Positions 10,404-20,404 of a stretch of 64,000 nt of DNA are shown here, piece after piece. The stretch lies in assembly GCA_018287875.1 (NCBI GenBank), contig JAGVVL010000025.1, positions 2,232,001-2,296,000 of the forward strand. The letters are read 5' to 3'. This DNA is from Nigrospora sphaerica (Eukaryota; Ascomycota; Sordariomycetes; Amphisphaeriales; Apiosporaceae). The position numbers and the translations under genes are program-made. Every line of letters starts with the position of its first letter. The stretch's first letter is position 1. The notes under the pieces were generated by a model. The model saw nothing but the letters and a program-made list of their open reading frames with translations, searched no databases and was not told the origin of the DNA.

Positions 10404-12188
10404 TCACCTCTTGACCTTTTTCTTGTCCGGCCCCTCTTCTGCCTCTTCCTCGCCATCGCTCGCGTCCGCATACTGCGTCACGGGCTGTGTCTGCTGGTAC
10501 GCACCCGTGAATTTGGGGTCCTTCTTGGCCAGGTCCGCGTATTTCAGCAAGGCTTCGCGCGGGTCCTCGTACAACATCCTGCTGAGCGGGATGTTCTCGC
10601 TGACGTGCTTCTCGTCCGGCTGGCTGCGCATGAACGGCGTGATCTGTTGGACCTGCGGCCGGCGCGGGTCCTTCGACTTGCCAGACGCCGTCACGCCGGC
10701 CTTGCGGGACCCGCCAAGAGAGCCGGGGGCCACGATCGCGTCCGCCGACAGGCCCAGAGACTGGTCCGTCGTCAGTTCCGGGTTGTCGTCAATGTGCCGC
10801 CGCTTGGGCGCTCGCAGCATGACATCCTTGGCGCCCCGGGTGGACATGTCGGGATTGTAGAGTATGTGCGTTTCCGCATTGGCCGAGCCGGTGACGATCT
10901 GATTGATCTTGGGATGCCAGTCCACGGTGATCAGAGGCGACCCAGGAGTGACGGGGGTCGTGTACTCGGCTTGCAAGTTGCCCGGGTTCAGGATATGCAG
11001 ATGGCCCGTGGCGGAGCCCGTGATGATGCTCGTGGAATTGGGCGCATACTTAATGTTGGTCATGGGGTAGTGGTCCGACGTGGACGTGTGCTCGACGGTA
11101 ACGAGAGGCTCCTTGAACTTGCGAGTGTCCCACAACTTGATCAGGTGGTCGCCGCCCCGAGTCACGACCATGCGTCCGTCGGAGCTGATGTCGATGCCTC
11201 CCGTCCATGTGTTTGGTTTGTGGGCGTCGCGAATTTCGGCAGCGGGCCGCGAGAAGGGGCCATTGCCACTCCACATGACCAAAGTACCATCCAGCGCTGC
11301 CGCTACCAGCAGGTTGTTCCCCCCTTGGGCGGGCGTGCCCCATGCCACGGCTGTCATCCTCGTCCTGCCCGCGACGCCGGCGGCTTTCGATTTGAAGACG
11401 AGCACCTCCTTCTGGCTCCTCTTGTTGTTGATGTCCCATATCCGCAGCGTGCTGTCGGTGCCGGCCGTTACGCACAGGTTCTTGTCGGTGGGGTGCCAGG
11501 TTCCCGTCGTGACCTCGGATACATGGCCCTTGGTGTTGTTCATGTCTCTCAGGTACATATCGCCCTTGACAAACTCGGTGACGACGTCGCCGTCCCGCGA
11601 CATGATCTTGGCTTGCGGGTGCGCTGATACACAGAGGAACAGGCTGCCAGCCAATGGGTTGAACTCGACGTGGTGTATTGGATGAGCCTCGGACCCGGCC
11701 GCCGAGGCCTTTGTCACGTAGGGGTCGACACTTCGGAAGGCACGTATGGTGCTGGGCGTCATGGACGAGAAATCGTGCAGCTTGACAGTGCAGTCGATGG
11801 ATCCCGAAATCAGCCTCCCGCCGGCCGGATCGAGGGACACCGAGGTGACGGCGCGGTCATGGGTCTTGATCACCATCTCGTGCGACGTGGGGAATTCATC
11901 CTCGTCTGAGTCGGAGTCAGAATCGTCCGAGTCGCCCGAGCCGTCCGAGCCGTCCGAGCCGTCCGACTTCGCATCGTCTGCGGCGCGCGCATCTGCGGTC
12001 GGTGCTTGCGATACCTGCTTTCCCTTGTTGGCGGGTGCCCTGTCGACAGGCCGCTTGCTGCGCTCAAACTGGGCGGCAATGTCTGCCTCCTTCGATTTCT
12101 TGCCGAAAGAGGCGGGCAAGAAGGCGCGCATGGGGTCGTCCTCGGGCAGGTCGGGCCCCTGGACCTCGACGTTCGAGTCGTCACTCAT
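10404..12188 (-). CDS. WDR70: WD40-repeat protein, WDR70 family
   Basis: A single exon of 594 aa. The short N-terminal motif MRAFLPASFGKKSK is followed by an acidic Ser/Asp stretch (residues about 74-98), then a WD40 propeller over about 108-450, with GSIDCTVKLHDF, AGTDSTLRIWDINNK, AALDGTLVMWSGNG and RGGDHLIKLWDTRK as recognisable blades. A Lys/Glu-rich tail ends in KKKVKR, a likely nuclear signal. The order of features fits WDR70 (gastrulation-defective 1 type), which is linked in fission yeast and human cells to the DNA damage response with the CRL4 ubiquitin ligase; the name is family assignment, not demonstrated function. The frame stays open upstream to 12614, but I chose the Met at 12188 because the acidic MSDDSNVEV start is family-like and the upstream part is Arg-rich leader. 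It is divergent from the Mg2+ transporter gene. Confidence 0.88.
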   Translation of the reverse strand: MSDDSNVEVQGPDLPEDDPMRAFLPASFGKKSKEADIAAQFERSKRPVDRAPANKGKQVSQAPTADARAADDAKSDGSDGSDGSGDSDDSDSDSDEDEFPTSHEMVIKTHDRAVTSVSLDPAGGRLISGSIDCTVKLHDFSSMTPSTIRAFRSVDPYVTKASAAGSEAHPIHHVEFNPLAGSLFLCVSAHPQAKIMSRDGDVVTEFVKGDMYLRDMNNTKGHVSEVTTGTWHPTDKNLCVTAGTDSTLRIWDINNKRSQKEVLVFKSKAAGVAGRTRMTAVAWGTPAQGGNNLLVAAALDGTLVMWSGNGPFSRPAAEIRDAHKPNTWTGGIDISSDGRMVVTRGGDHLIKLWDTRKFKEPLVTVEHTSTSDHYPMTNIKYAPNSTSIITGSATGHLHILNPGNLQAEYTTPVTPGSPLITVDWHPKINQIVTGSANAETHILYNPDMSTRGAKDVMLRAPKRRHIDDNPELTTDQSLGLSADAIVAPGSLGGSRKAGVTASGKSKDPRRPQVQQITPFMRSQPDEKHVSENIPLSRMLYEDPREALLKYADLAKKDPKFTGAYQQTQPVTQYADASDGEEEAEEGPDKKKVKR

Positions 12189-12978
12189 TGTGTCCAGTGC
12201 AGTGTAGGGCAGCGGGTGTGGATGGCGGGAAAAAGATGGGCACAAGGCTGAGGAAGTTTGATTGTTGGCGGCATGAACTCCTGTAGAAGCTAGGGTTGCC
12301 CAGCTGGAAGTTTTAGTGGCGTCTGGCCTTGCATGGTTGGGGAACGCCAAGCCGCAAGATGACGGAATTGTCGCTTCGGACGGCAGCCAGCGAACGCGAA
12401 CAGGAATCGACGAAGTAGAGGTTCCCAAATGCGCCCGAATGCTCCAGCACAAGCTCGAGCTCCTCGCCCAAGCCGGTTCCTGGCCACCGAGATTTACAGA
12501 GGCGAGAAAGGCGAAGAGGCGAGCTTTCCATCCGTCCCCCCATTTCCGACGAGACCCTCTTCGCTGCTCATCACCCACACGCGCGCGCCGGCGGCCAACG
12601 TATCTCCACTCCATTACTTAATCGGGCGCCCAGAAGAGCCCTGGAAATCCATCGCCAGCGCGCGACTTTGTCCGGGCACCCTGAACCTTCTCATCACTCC
12701 GGCCGCCGTGCTTCATCTGCCGTCGTCGTCGCCGCCATTGCCTGCTTCCTTGTCACGTAGCTGTCAAGCCCCGAGGCTGGCCGTCTGGTCCCCGGCAATG
12801 CGACCGCCAAATCTCCGACCCGGTGACACTGCTATAAGGACGCCCGCAACCCTTCGGTTCCGAGTCTTTTAAATCCGCCGACATCATCCCCGACTGCGAC
12901 AGCCGTTCGACCATCGGCCCCGGCGCCGGCCATCAGCCACTGTCGGCCCCCACCGACCCCAAAGCACTCGCGCGCGCG
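12189..12978. promoter_or_regulatory. Shared divergent promoter region (WDR70 / NIPA-like)
   Basis: These 790 bases separate two oppositely transcribed start codons, so both promoters must lie here unless one is within the neighbouring gene. Pyrimidine-rich stretches precede each ATG. I see no clear TATA box and no additional gene. Confidence 0.6.
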
Positions 12979-15206
12979 ATGCCTGTATTGCCGGATACCC
13001 GCGACGCGGGTTGGGCAGTCGCGGGCTCAGGAGATGACGGCTCCGGCTCCAAGATCGGGAACTGGAGCTCCCTTATCGGCATCATCACCTCCATTGTCGG
13101 CAACGTCCTAATCGCGCTGGCGTTGAACGTCCAGAGATATTCGCACATCCAGCTCGGCAAGCGGAAAGCCGAGGCGCGGGAGCGCGCCAAGGAGGCGTTA
13201 CGGAGAGCGCAGAACGGCGGACAGAACGGCTATGGTGCGGCCGACCATTCCGGTACCCCTCACGATGGGTACGTGGGAGAGGAAGACGACGTGCTCGACT
13301 CGCATCCTCTGTCACACTCTGCCCAATCCGGCCATTCGAGCTGGAGCGGCACAACCTTTGAGGACGACAAAAACGTTTCGTCGTCCTATCTACAATCACC
13401 GTCCTGGTGGCTGGGCCAGATCCTGATGACGGTAGGGGAGATGGGCAACTTTTTGGCGTACGGCTTTGCGCCAGCTTCCATCGTATCGCCCCTGGGAGTC
13501 GTGGCCTTGATATCGAACTGCGTGATCGCCCCCCTCTTCTTTGGCGAGGTCTTCCGAGCGCGCGATTTCTGGGGCGTCGTCATTGCTGTTGGCGGTGCCG
13601 TAACCGTCGTTCTGAGCGCCAACCAGGAGGAGACCAAGCTCGATCCTCACAACATGTGGGACGCTATCTCGACGATGGAGTTCGAGATTTACGTCGGCGT
13701 CTCCGTCTTCCTGATCATCGTCCTCATGTGGGCGAGCCCCCGCTACGGCAACAGGAGTATCCTGATAGATTTGGGCCTAGTCGGCTTGTTCGGTAAGTTG
13801 ACACGTTGCTTGACGGCTTCGGGGCCGAGGCTGACAAAGCTGCAGGGGGTTACACGGCGCTCAGTACCAAAGGCGTTTCCTCGATGCTGTCCTCGACGCT
13901 CTGGAGAGCCTTTGCAACGCCCGTCACGTACGGCTTGCTCGTCGTTCTTCTGGGCACCGCCGTCATGCAGGTCCGATACGTGAACAAGGCGCTTCAGCGA
14001 TTCGATTCGACCCAGGTCATTCCGATCCAGTTTGTCCTATTCACCCTCTCCGTGATCATTGGAAGCGCCATTCTCTACCGCGATTTCGAGCGTACAACGA
14101 TGGAGCAGGCGCTGAAGTTTATCGGAGGTTGTCTCTTGACGTTTTTCGGCGTCTTCCTCATCACTAGCGGCCGGCCGCAGCAACACGACGAGGATGAGCT
14201 CTCGGACGACGACAACGTTGAAGAGACTATTGGCCTCCGGGACCAAGAGGCGCCGCCAACGGCCCGCGGAGTCAAGGCAAACGAGCACGTCCCCACTCCC
14301 ATCTCCAAAGTCTCTTCGAGGCGCTCCTCTCGTGGGTCGCGCGTGAGTTTTGCCGACACCAGCACAAGGCCATTAATAAAGAGACACGACTCGGGCGCCC
14401 GCTCGGCTTGGAAGGCCGAGACTTCAGCCGCACGAGGCTCGCTTGGACCGACGGAATCAACGTCACTGCTCAACAACCCATGGCGGAATTCGGTGGACGA
14501 CCAGGCCATACATCCTGGTCTCGGGGCCCCTGTGTTTTCGGACGATAGCGTCGTTACCATTCACTCGGTCACCACCGCCAACTCGGCTAACACGGATCCA
14601 CTCCCTTCAGGAGCCGTCGTCGCGCCGTCAATAGTAGCTCCTCCGTCCAACGCGGTCGGCGACCATCCGATGACGCCTCGTGCCTCGGTCAGCTCTTCTC
14701 GGCCCCATAGTCGCCATTTCTCCAAGAACAGCATCATCTCTCCTTCGCCCCTCTCCTCTACCGTCACCGCAGTAGTCGCCGACGCACTCAACCGAGGCGA
14801 CGGGAACACGCTGGGCCGGCGAAGGTCCATACGCCGCCTGCAGCCCAGCATACGAAACAGCCTCTTCATGCCGTCGGACGAAGACGCTGATGAGCCACTG
14901 TTGGAGTCGGAGGCACTGATCCGACCGGTAGCCACAGAGCCGAATCTTGGCGCTGCTGTGGCGAACCTCGACAATGACAGGGCCGGGCAAGGCGAGCAAC
15001 AGGGGCTCCGCGGACGGGCTCGCAGCGTGAGCAATACCCTGGGCGACCTCTTTAGCCTCAAGACGAAGCGGCGCAATACGAACCCTGAAGCCGGGTCGGG
15101 CGGGGCTGGGCAGGCGAGCCCTGAACATGTCACTGAAGGCGGGTCTCGTGCTGAGACCGGGCCTCCCCGGGATTATGGGGATCGGGGCGAGAGGCATCAT
15201 ACATAA
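12979..15206 (+). CDS. NIPA-type magnesium transporter (DUF803) with long C-terminal tail
   Basis: Two exons, 12979-13792 and 13846-15206, separated by a 53-nt intron (GTAAGT...CTGCAG), encode 724 aa. Splicing joins LVGLF to GGYTALSTKGVSSML. A first hydrophobic segment lies at about 27-50 (LIGIITSIVGNVLIALALNVQ). A charged Ser/Gly-rich loop of about 80 residues comes next, then the core with GEMGNFLAYGFAPASIVSPLG, a signature region of NIPA/DUF803 proteins, further helices and a last one near 370-390 (FIGGCLLTFFGVFLITSG). The remaining ~340 residues are Ser/Pro/acidic, apparently disordered and cytosolic. NIPA proteins are membrane Mg2+ transporters related to the drug/metabolite transporter superfamily. 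The 80-residue insertion after the first helix is typical of fungal rather than animal members, as far as I recall. Confidence 0.88.
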
Positions 15207-16027
15207 GAGGGGGCCAAGAGGATTAAGCGAGCCTTATCGATGGATACACGCGCGCGCGCGGGGGTGGGATCATCTACAGGAGTTACGCCTCAGAAAGCCT
15301 GCATTGGGTAGGAGTTTTCGGTGTTGGCATTTGTCTCGACGGTCAAGTCGGGACAGGCCGACGAAGCGGTGCTGTTTATTTTCGAGCTTATCTATTCATC
15401 CGAGTGCCAGGCCGGGAAGCCCTCGCTCAGGGGCGACGCGACCAGAAAAAGACAAGCCTTGGGCGGTTGACCGCAATCCGGTGGCGAACCGAGACGGGCC
15501 CTGGCAAGACGGATACGGTGCAGGGACAGCGTCGGGATGGTGTCGGGGTTGCTACGGACACCTGCCCAAGACGGATGTCTTTTTTTGGCATGTGGATAAT
15601 CTGGGGTCAATACGAGATCGGCTATAGGCCTTCGGGCTGCCCAGCCGGAGGTAAGGCCTATCAACGCCCCTGGATGGACCTCATCACGACCCCATGTGGG
15701 TACGCGCCAAATTGGCGGCCCATAAGCAACACCCGATTGCCCTTGTTGGTTCATCCCGGGCCAAATCCCGCGCGTGTTATGGTGTGTAAGTCTGGAGGGA
15801 CGGGTGTGAGGAGCGCCAGCGGGGGGGCGGGAACGGGGTGATAGAAAAGGACAAACACCCGTCTCGACATCGGGGAGAATACCTCTCTTTCCACGAGCCA
15901 GCAGCTTCTCATCGCCTGTTCTGCCTTCGCAACCGGTGTAACAGTGCTTCACTGTTCCAGCCCAGCCCAGCCACTCGCTTCCCGTTCTGCCTTTTATACC
16001 CTACTTACCTTATTACCTAATTCCATA
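15207..16027. other. Spacer between the NIPA-like and CE5 genes
   Basis: About 820 bases of 3' flank of the transporter and 5' flank of the esterase. A CG-alternating run lies at 15250-15259. I see no coding frame with family motifs. The last 40 bases hold a TATA-like element listed separately. Confidence 0.4.
15990..15999 (+). promoter_or_regulatory. TATA-like element upstream of the CE5 esterase
   Basis: The sequence CTTTTATACC lies only about 30 bases before the ATG at 16028. If it is the functional TATA box the 5' leader would be extremely short, so it may instead lie within the leader. It is followed by CTACTTACCTTATTACCTAA, one of the recurring ACCT words of this window. Confidence 0.3.
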
Positions 16028-17442
16028 ATGCCTTCGACCTCGTCCGTCGTGCGCGCCGCCCTCGTGGCCGGCAGCGTGGCCAGCGCCTCGGTGCTGGTGC
16101 AGCCGCGCCAGATGATGACGGAGACGTGCTCCGACGTCCACATCTTCCTGGCCAAGGGCAACAACGAGCCTTACCCGGGCCGCCAGGGCAAGCTGGTGTC
16201 GGCCATCTGCAGCGGGCTGAACTCGTGCGACTACGAGGACATCCAGATGCGGAACATGCTCGAGGACGAGTACTGCGGCGCCGTCCAGGAGGGCGCCGGC
16301 AACGGCGTCAAGCAGATCATCGACTACAACAAGCGCTGCCCCGACACCAAGCTCGTTGTCAGCGGCTACTCGCAGGGCGCCCACGTGGCCGGCGACATCT
16401 TTGGCGGCGGCGGCGGCAGCTACTTCAACGGCTGCGTGGCCCAGCCCACGCCCAACCTGGACATTAACAGCCCCGCCGGCAAGAGGAGTACGTTGACCCC
16501 CCTCGCCTTCCCCCCTTCCCCTTTCCCCTCTGCTTCGGAACGCGGGGCGCTGACGGAAGCGCGTCTTCAGTCGCCGCCATCCTGACCTTCGGCGACGTCC
16601 GCCACACGGCGTCGCAGCCGTACAACTACCTCGACGGCGCCGAGAAGTGGGGCCTGTACCCGCGCAACAGCCAGCAGCTCGCCAACGCCGTCAACTACGC
16701 CAGCGTGTGGCGCGACTACTGCGCCGCCGGCGACCCCATCTGCGCGGGCGGCACCACGACCGAGGAGCACCTCAACTACTTCGACCTCTACACGCAGGAG
16801 GCGGCCAAGTTCGTCGTGGACAAGGTCAACGCCGTCCAGGCCGTGCCGAAGCCCACGACGTCGGACAAGCCGGCGTCCAGCGCCACCAGCAAGGCCGAGG
16901 AGGCGTCGACGACCGAGGCCGCGAGCTCGGCGTCGGCGACCGAGGTGACGACGACGGTGCGCGGCTCGACGGTGGTGACGACGGTGCAGAACCCGACGAC
17001 GACGGTGGCGGCCACGTCGGTGGTGTCGACGACGACGACGGCGACGAGCGCGGCGGCGACGAGCTCGGCGGCGACGAGCGACAAGCCCTTCGCCTCGGTG
17101 TACCCGCAGTCGACCATGTCGTACGTGGCGAACCCGACGACGGTGGTGAAGCCGACGACGGTGGCGTCGTACCAGTCGGTGGCGTCCGAGTGGCACACCA
17201 AGGACCTGCCCGAGGCCACGCACAAGCCGACCGAGAACCTCTCGGCGCTGCCGACCACGGCCACGGGCGCCCCGAGCGTCAACCCGAGCCCCGTCGTCTC
17301 GGCCACGCACGCCAGCCAGCCCGCCGCCACCGCCGCCCCGTCCGCCGGTGGTAGCATCGTGCCCAACGGTGCCGGCGCCACCGGCGCCGCCGTGGGCGTT
17401 GCCGGCCTCGCCGCCGCCGCCGCTGCCGCCCTCCTGCTTTAA
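16028..17442 (+). CDS. Secreted CE5 cutinase/acetylxylan esterase, probably GPI-anchored
   Basis: Exons 16028-16487 and 16571-17442 (83-nt intron, GTACGT...TTCAG) encode 443 aa. Residues 1-20 form a signal peptide (RAALVAGSVASASVLV). The CE5 alpha/beta-hydrolase domain spans about 30-235. The nucleophile elbow GYSQGA puts the catalytic Ser at 115, with Asp208 in CAAGDPICAGG and His220 in EEHLNYFD completing the triad. Paired Cys residues agree with the family disulfides. Residues about 240-420 are a Ser/Thr/Val-rich linker with many VTTTV-like runs, expected to be O-mannosylated. The end (AAVGVAGLAAAAAAALLL) after a small-residue stretch looks like a GPI-attachment signal, so the enzyme probably sits on the cell wall or membrane. 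CE5 members hydrolyse cutin, polyester or acetylated xylan; the substrate cannot be read from the sequence. Confidence 0.9.
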
Positions 17443-19411
17443 GGAAAAACCACGTCTTCCCTCTTCGCTCGTAAAAGGAACGATGATGCCCATCACGATA
17501 CCCTCATTTTTTGTCCGGACGCTGCAACGAAAAAGGCCTAGGCATACGACTCTTTGGCATTATGCGGAAATCCCCCCCCCTTTCCCCGCCCTACCTATAA
17601 CCAACCTACCTAATAAAACCTGGCCGTTCGATGTTCCGGCGTGCAATCTTCGTCGTCTTGTCCCGCTTCGATGGAATATCGTGTGAATGTGACCTACGTA
17701 CGCCGCCATCCACGACAGCAGACCCCGAACAAGCCCCCCTGGCGATTTTGCTGCCGTGCGGATCTGGAGACGGAGCCACCCCGAACGACTTGGGGAAGGT
17801 GTTATCAGTGTGCCGCCTTCGGGTCCCACTCGGCGATATTGCAACGATGGGTTTCCACCAACAGGGGAGCAGGGATGAGCATTGGGTTCCATCCCTGCGA
17901 CAGCCCTGTCTGGAGGGTGAGGGGGTGGCACATCCTGACATCCTCCTCGCCTGGTTCGCATCGTACGTCTGTCAAAGAGAGAGAGGAACCGTCATAGGCC
18001 GGGACCACACGCACACACGCACGGACGCACGTAAGATACGAACCGTTACTAGCCAAGCCGCCTCGTTGCCGCCTAATATCGTAAAAGGCCTCATCTTCTC
18101 TCGACTTCTCCTCGGGAAAGCTGCCCACCGTTGAGTCCCCCCCCCCGTCGGTGGTTCCTGCAGGAACGCATTTACCCACGGGCGAATGGCGCGCAGGTGC
18201 GGGCGCTGGTTATAATTTCGGTAAAGCATGTCGAAGGGGACGGCGTTAGCGTCGTCGAGGGCAGGGGAGGGGGGGTGGTTGGGACCAGGACTGGGATCAG
18301 GGGGGGGTGGAAGAAGGAAGGGATGGGATGGGGGGAAAAGAGAGCTTTCCCGAGGGCGTAAAAAGGAAGGAAAGAAAGAAAAAGCTTAGGGCGGTTTGCT
18401 GGGTGGCTGGGGTAGGTAGCAGGATCAGCAATCCCGACTCCAGTTTTACCCACGGGAAAGAATGCGACACGCAGGCCGTGAAAGCCGATCTCGTGCATTC
18501 GGGTTGTTGGTTTTTGGTAAATTCGCGCGTCCGGGTGGTCCACGCAGCTCTGCCCTTCTATTCTCCTTAGCGATCCTTCTTCGCCTCCTTCTTCTTCTTC
18601 TTCCTGCCTGCTCCTCGTATCGCCCCCGTCCCCAGCCCCCTCCTTGGTGGTCTTGGGAAATCTACAACCTGTGGACGCGAGCGGGCGTGGGCGGAGGGAG
18701 GGAGGGCACGGCACGATATGTGCCGATTCTTCTCCCCGTAACCCGCTTTTCCTCCATTCTGTGTACGGGCACGTGGACACACAGTACAGGCAACAACACG
18801 TCCCTAGCTTAGGGGCTTTTTGTCGGCCGGCGAAAACGGGGCCCGCCCTCGTCCGGGAAGGGCGCGGTTTCCCCCTCGCGGCTCCCTGTCGCCACCTGGC
18901 GCTACTCTCTTTGTTGCCGCGCCCCAGCTTTCTAGTCACCCTCGTTGGACCCTGGAAGGCAAGCTGAAATCAAAAAGACGCCAGAAACGGCCCCCCGGCT
19001 CGGTCGGGACCCGCCGACGCTACAACGGCCTGCCGAGGCTTCAAAGCTTCCCAAAGTGATCGTCGCCTGAGGTGCACGTGGGGATGACGGGCGGACGCTA
19101 GGCCGCTCGCAGGCGCCCCAACCCAATATGGGGACTCTTTTGGTACTAGGTGTACCGGGGGGGGAGGCTCAGCCGATCAAAAACGGTCGCCAGGGAAAAC
19201 CCCTCAGCCTCCCCTTTTCGCTTGTTCGCCCGTACTATGACTAGCCTCGGTTTTGTCCTTTGCCCCGTTCCGAGTGATCGGCGTCGGGGCATGGCTTCGG
19301 AAGGAGGAGCAAGAGGAACGAAGACCAAGGACGACGGGCCTGCCGCTAGGCGTTGGACGGGCCGACCGCAGAAGCAGAACAGAAGCGGAAAGAAGGAAAA
19401 GGATACATGGC

Positions 19412-19412
<1 letters not shown>
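17443..19412. other. Gene-free spacer, first part
   Basis: About 2 kb without a supported gene. It begins with the esterase 3' flank, in which CCTACCTATAACCAACCTAC (17590-17609) precedes an AATAAA-like signal (17611-17616, TAATAAAA). A G-run-rich stretch lies at 18262-18309. Overlapping frames of up to 255 codons on both strands are low-complexity Pro/Ser/Arg sequence without motifs. Confidence 0.4.

Positions 19413-19447
<35 letters not shown>
19413..19447. repeat. Homopolymer A35
   Basis: Thirty-five consecutive A residues on the plus strand, followed by GGGG. It lies in a purine-rich stretch. The nonamer AGAGGAACG occurs on both sides (19312-19320 and 19452-19460). Confidence 0.95.
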
Positions 19448-19450
<3 letters not shown>

Positions 19451-20070
19451 GAGAGGAACGGCCAGGGAAATCCCGCGCACGCCACGCCGACTCGGCCCGT
19501 TCACGGACGAGCCACAGTTCGGTCGAAGCATTGTCCGTCACTTTTTTGGGCCTCCGTCGGCTCGCAACCGAACCCGGAAGAAGGTGGAAAGGGCACTCGG
19601 TAAGATAGATCAGCAGGGAGAGAGCGCGCGCACGCACGCGCCGACGCACGTTCGCACGCAAACCCGCGACCGCGGGTCGTGACGTTTCCCGACCAGCAAG
19701 ACGCTAACAACCGTCTCCCTCCCTCCTTTGGTCGCCCTTGAACCTTGACGGAGCAACGGTCCGGGTGTGCGCCCGCCGCCCTTTCGCCGCGGGAAACGCA
19801 GCTCGCTCAGGGATGACGCATCGCCCGCTTACGTTAGGTACATACCCACGTGTCGCAGGGCCTCGCTGCCGGCTGGCCAGGTCGGGGCCCCGCCAAAAGT
19901 TCACTCCGGCTCGGGTCGGAATGCCGCTTACTTCGTGGGCGCCGGCATGGGCCCGTTCGGGAATCCCGACCGGGTGGCTAAGTAGGTAATGAGTTGGTGG
20001 GCAAGGCATGCCATCCTTTTGGACAGCTTGCTCAACCTCGCCCAAGTCTAAAGAAGCTGGGAAGTATTGT
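19448..20070. other. Gene-free spacer between A35 and the octamer satellite
   Basis: No coding frame or RNA gene can be supported in these 620 bases. It includes a purine-rich tract near 19560-19620 and one TTAGGTACATACC word at 19834. Confidence 0.4.
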
Positions 20071-20326
20071 GTGTGAGTGTGTGAGTGTGTGAGTGTGTGA
20101 GTGTGTGAGTGTGTGAGTGTGTGAGTGTGTGAGTGTGTGAGTGTGTGAGTGTGTGAGTGTGTGAGTGTGTGAGTGTGTGAGTGTGTGAGTGTGTGAGTGT
20201 GTGAGTGTGTGAGTGTGTGAGTGTGTGAGTGTGTGAGTGTGTGAGTGTGTGAGTGTGTGAGTGTGTGAGTGTGTGAGTGTGTGAGTGTGTGAGTGTGTGA
20301 GTGTGTGAGTGTGTGAGTGTGTGAGT
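20071..20326. repeat. Perfect octamer tandem array (GTGTGAGT)32
   Basis: Thirty-two perfect head-to-tail copies of GTGTGAGT fill 256 bases. They are followed by a degenerate GTGAGT/GTGTGA tract to about 20404. Read on the minus strand it stays open in all frames as Thr-His-Ser repeats, which is a composition effect and not a gene. Confidence 0.97.
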
Positions 20327-20404
20327 GTCTGTGAGTGTGAGTGTGAGTGTGAGTGTGAGTGTGTGTGAGTGTGAGTGTGTGTGTGTGTGAGTGTGGTGTG
20401 TGTG
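20327..20404. repeat. Degenerate GT/GTGAGT tail of the octamer array
   Basis: Beyond a single GTGTCT interruption the array decays into hexamer GTGAGT units and plain GT dinucleotides. This looks like the older or differently slipped edge of the same satellite. Confidence 0.85.

Noticed and set aside
10281..11627. 448-codon plus-strand frame opposite WDR70
   Set aside because: Antisense shadow caused by GC-rich third positions; no motifs.
12189..12614. N-terminal extension of WDR70 to an upstream Met
   Set aside because: The extra 142 residues are Arg/Ser-rich leader sequence; the family start is acidic and lies at 12188.
13793..13983. Unspliced end of the first NIPA exon
   Set aside because: Reading through the GTAAGT donor gives an Arg/Pro-rich tail; splicing to 13846 restores the conserved transporter sequence.
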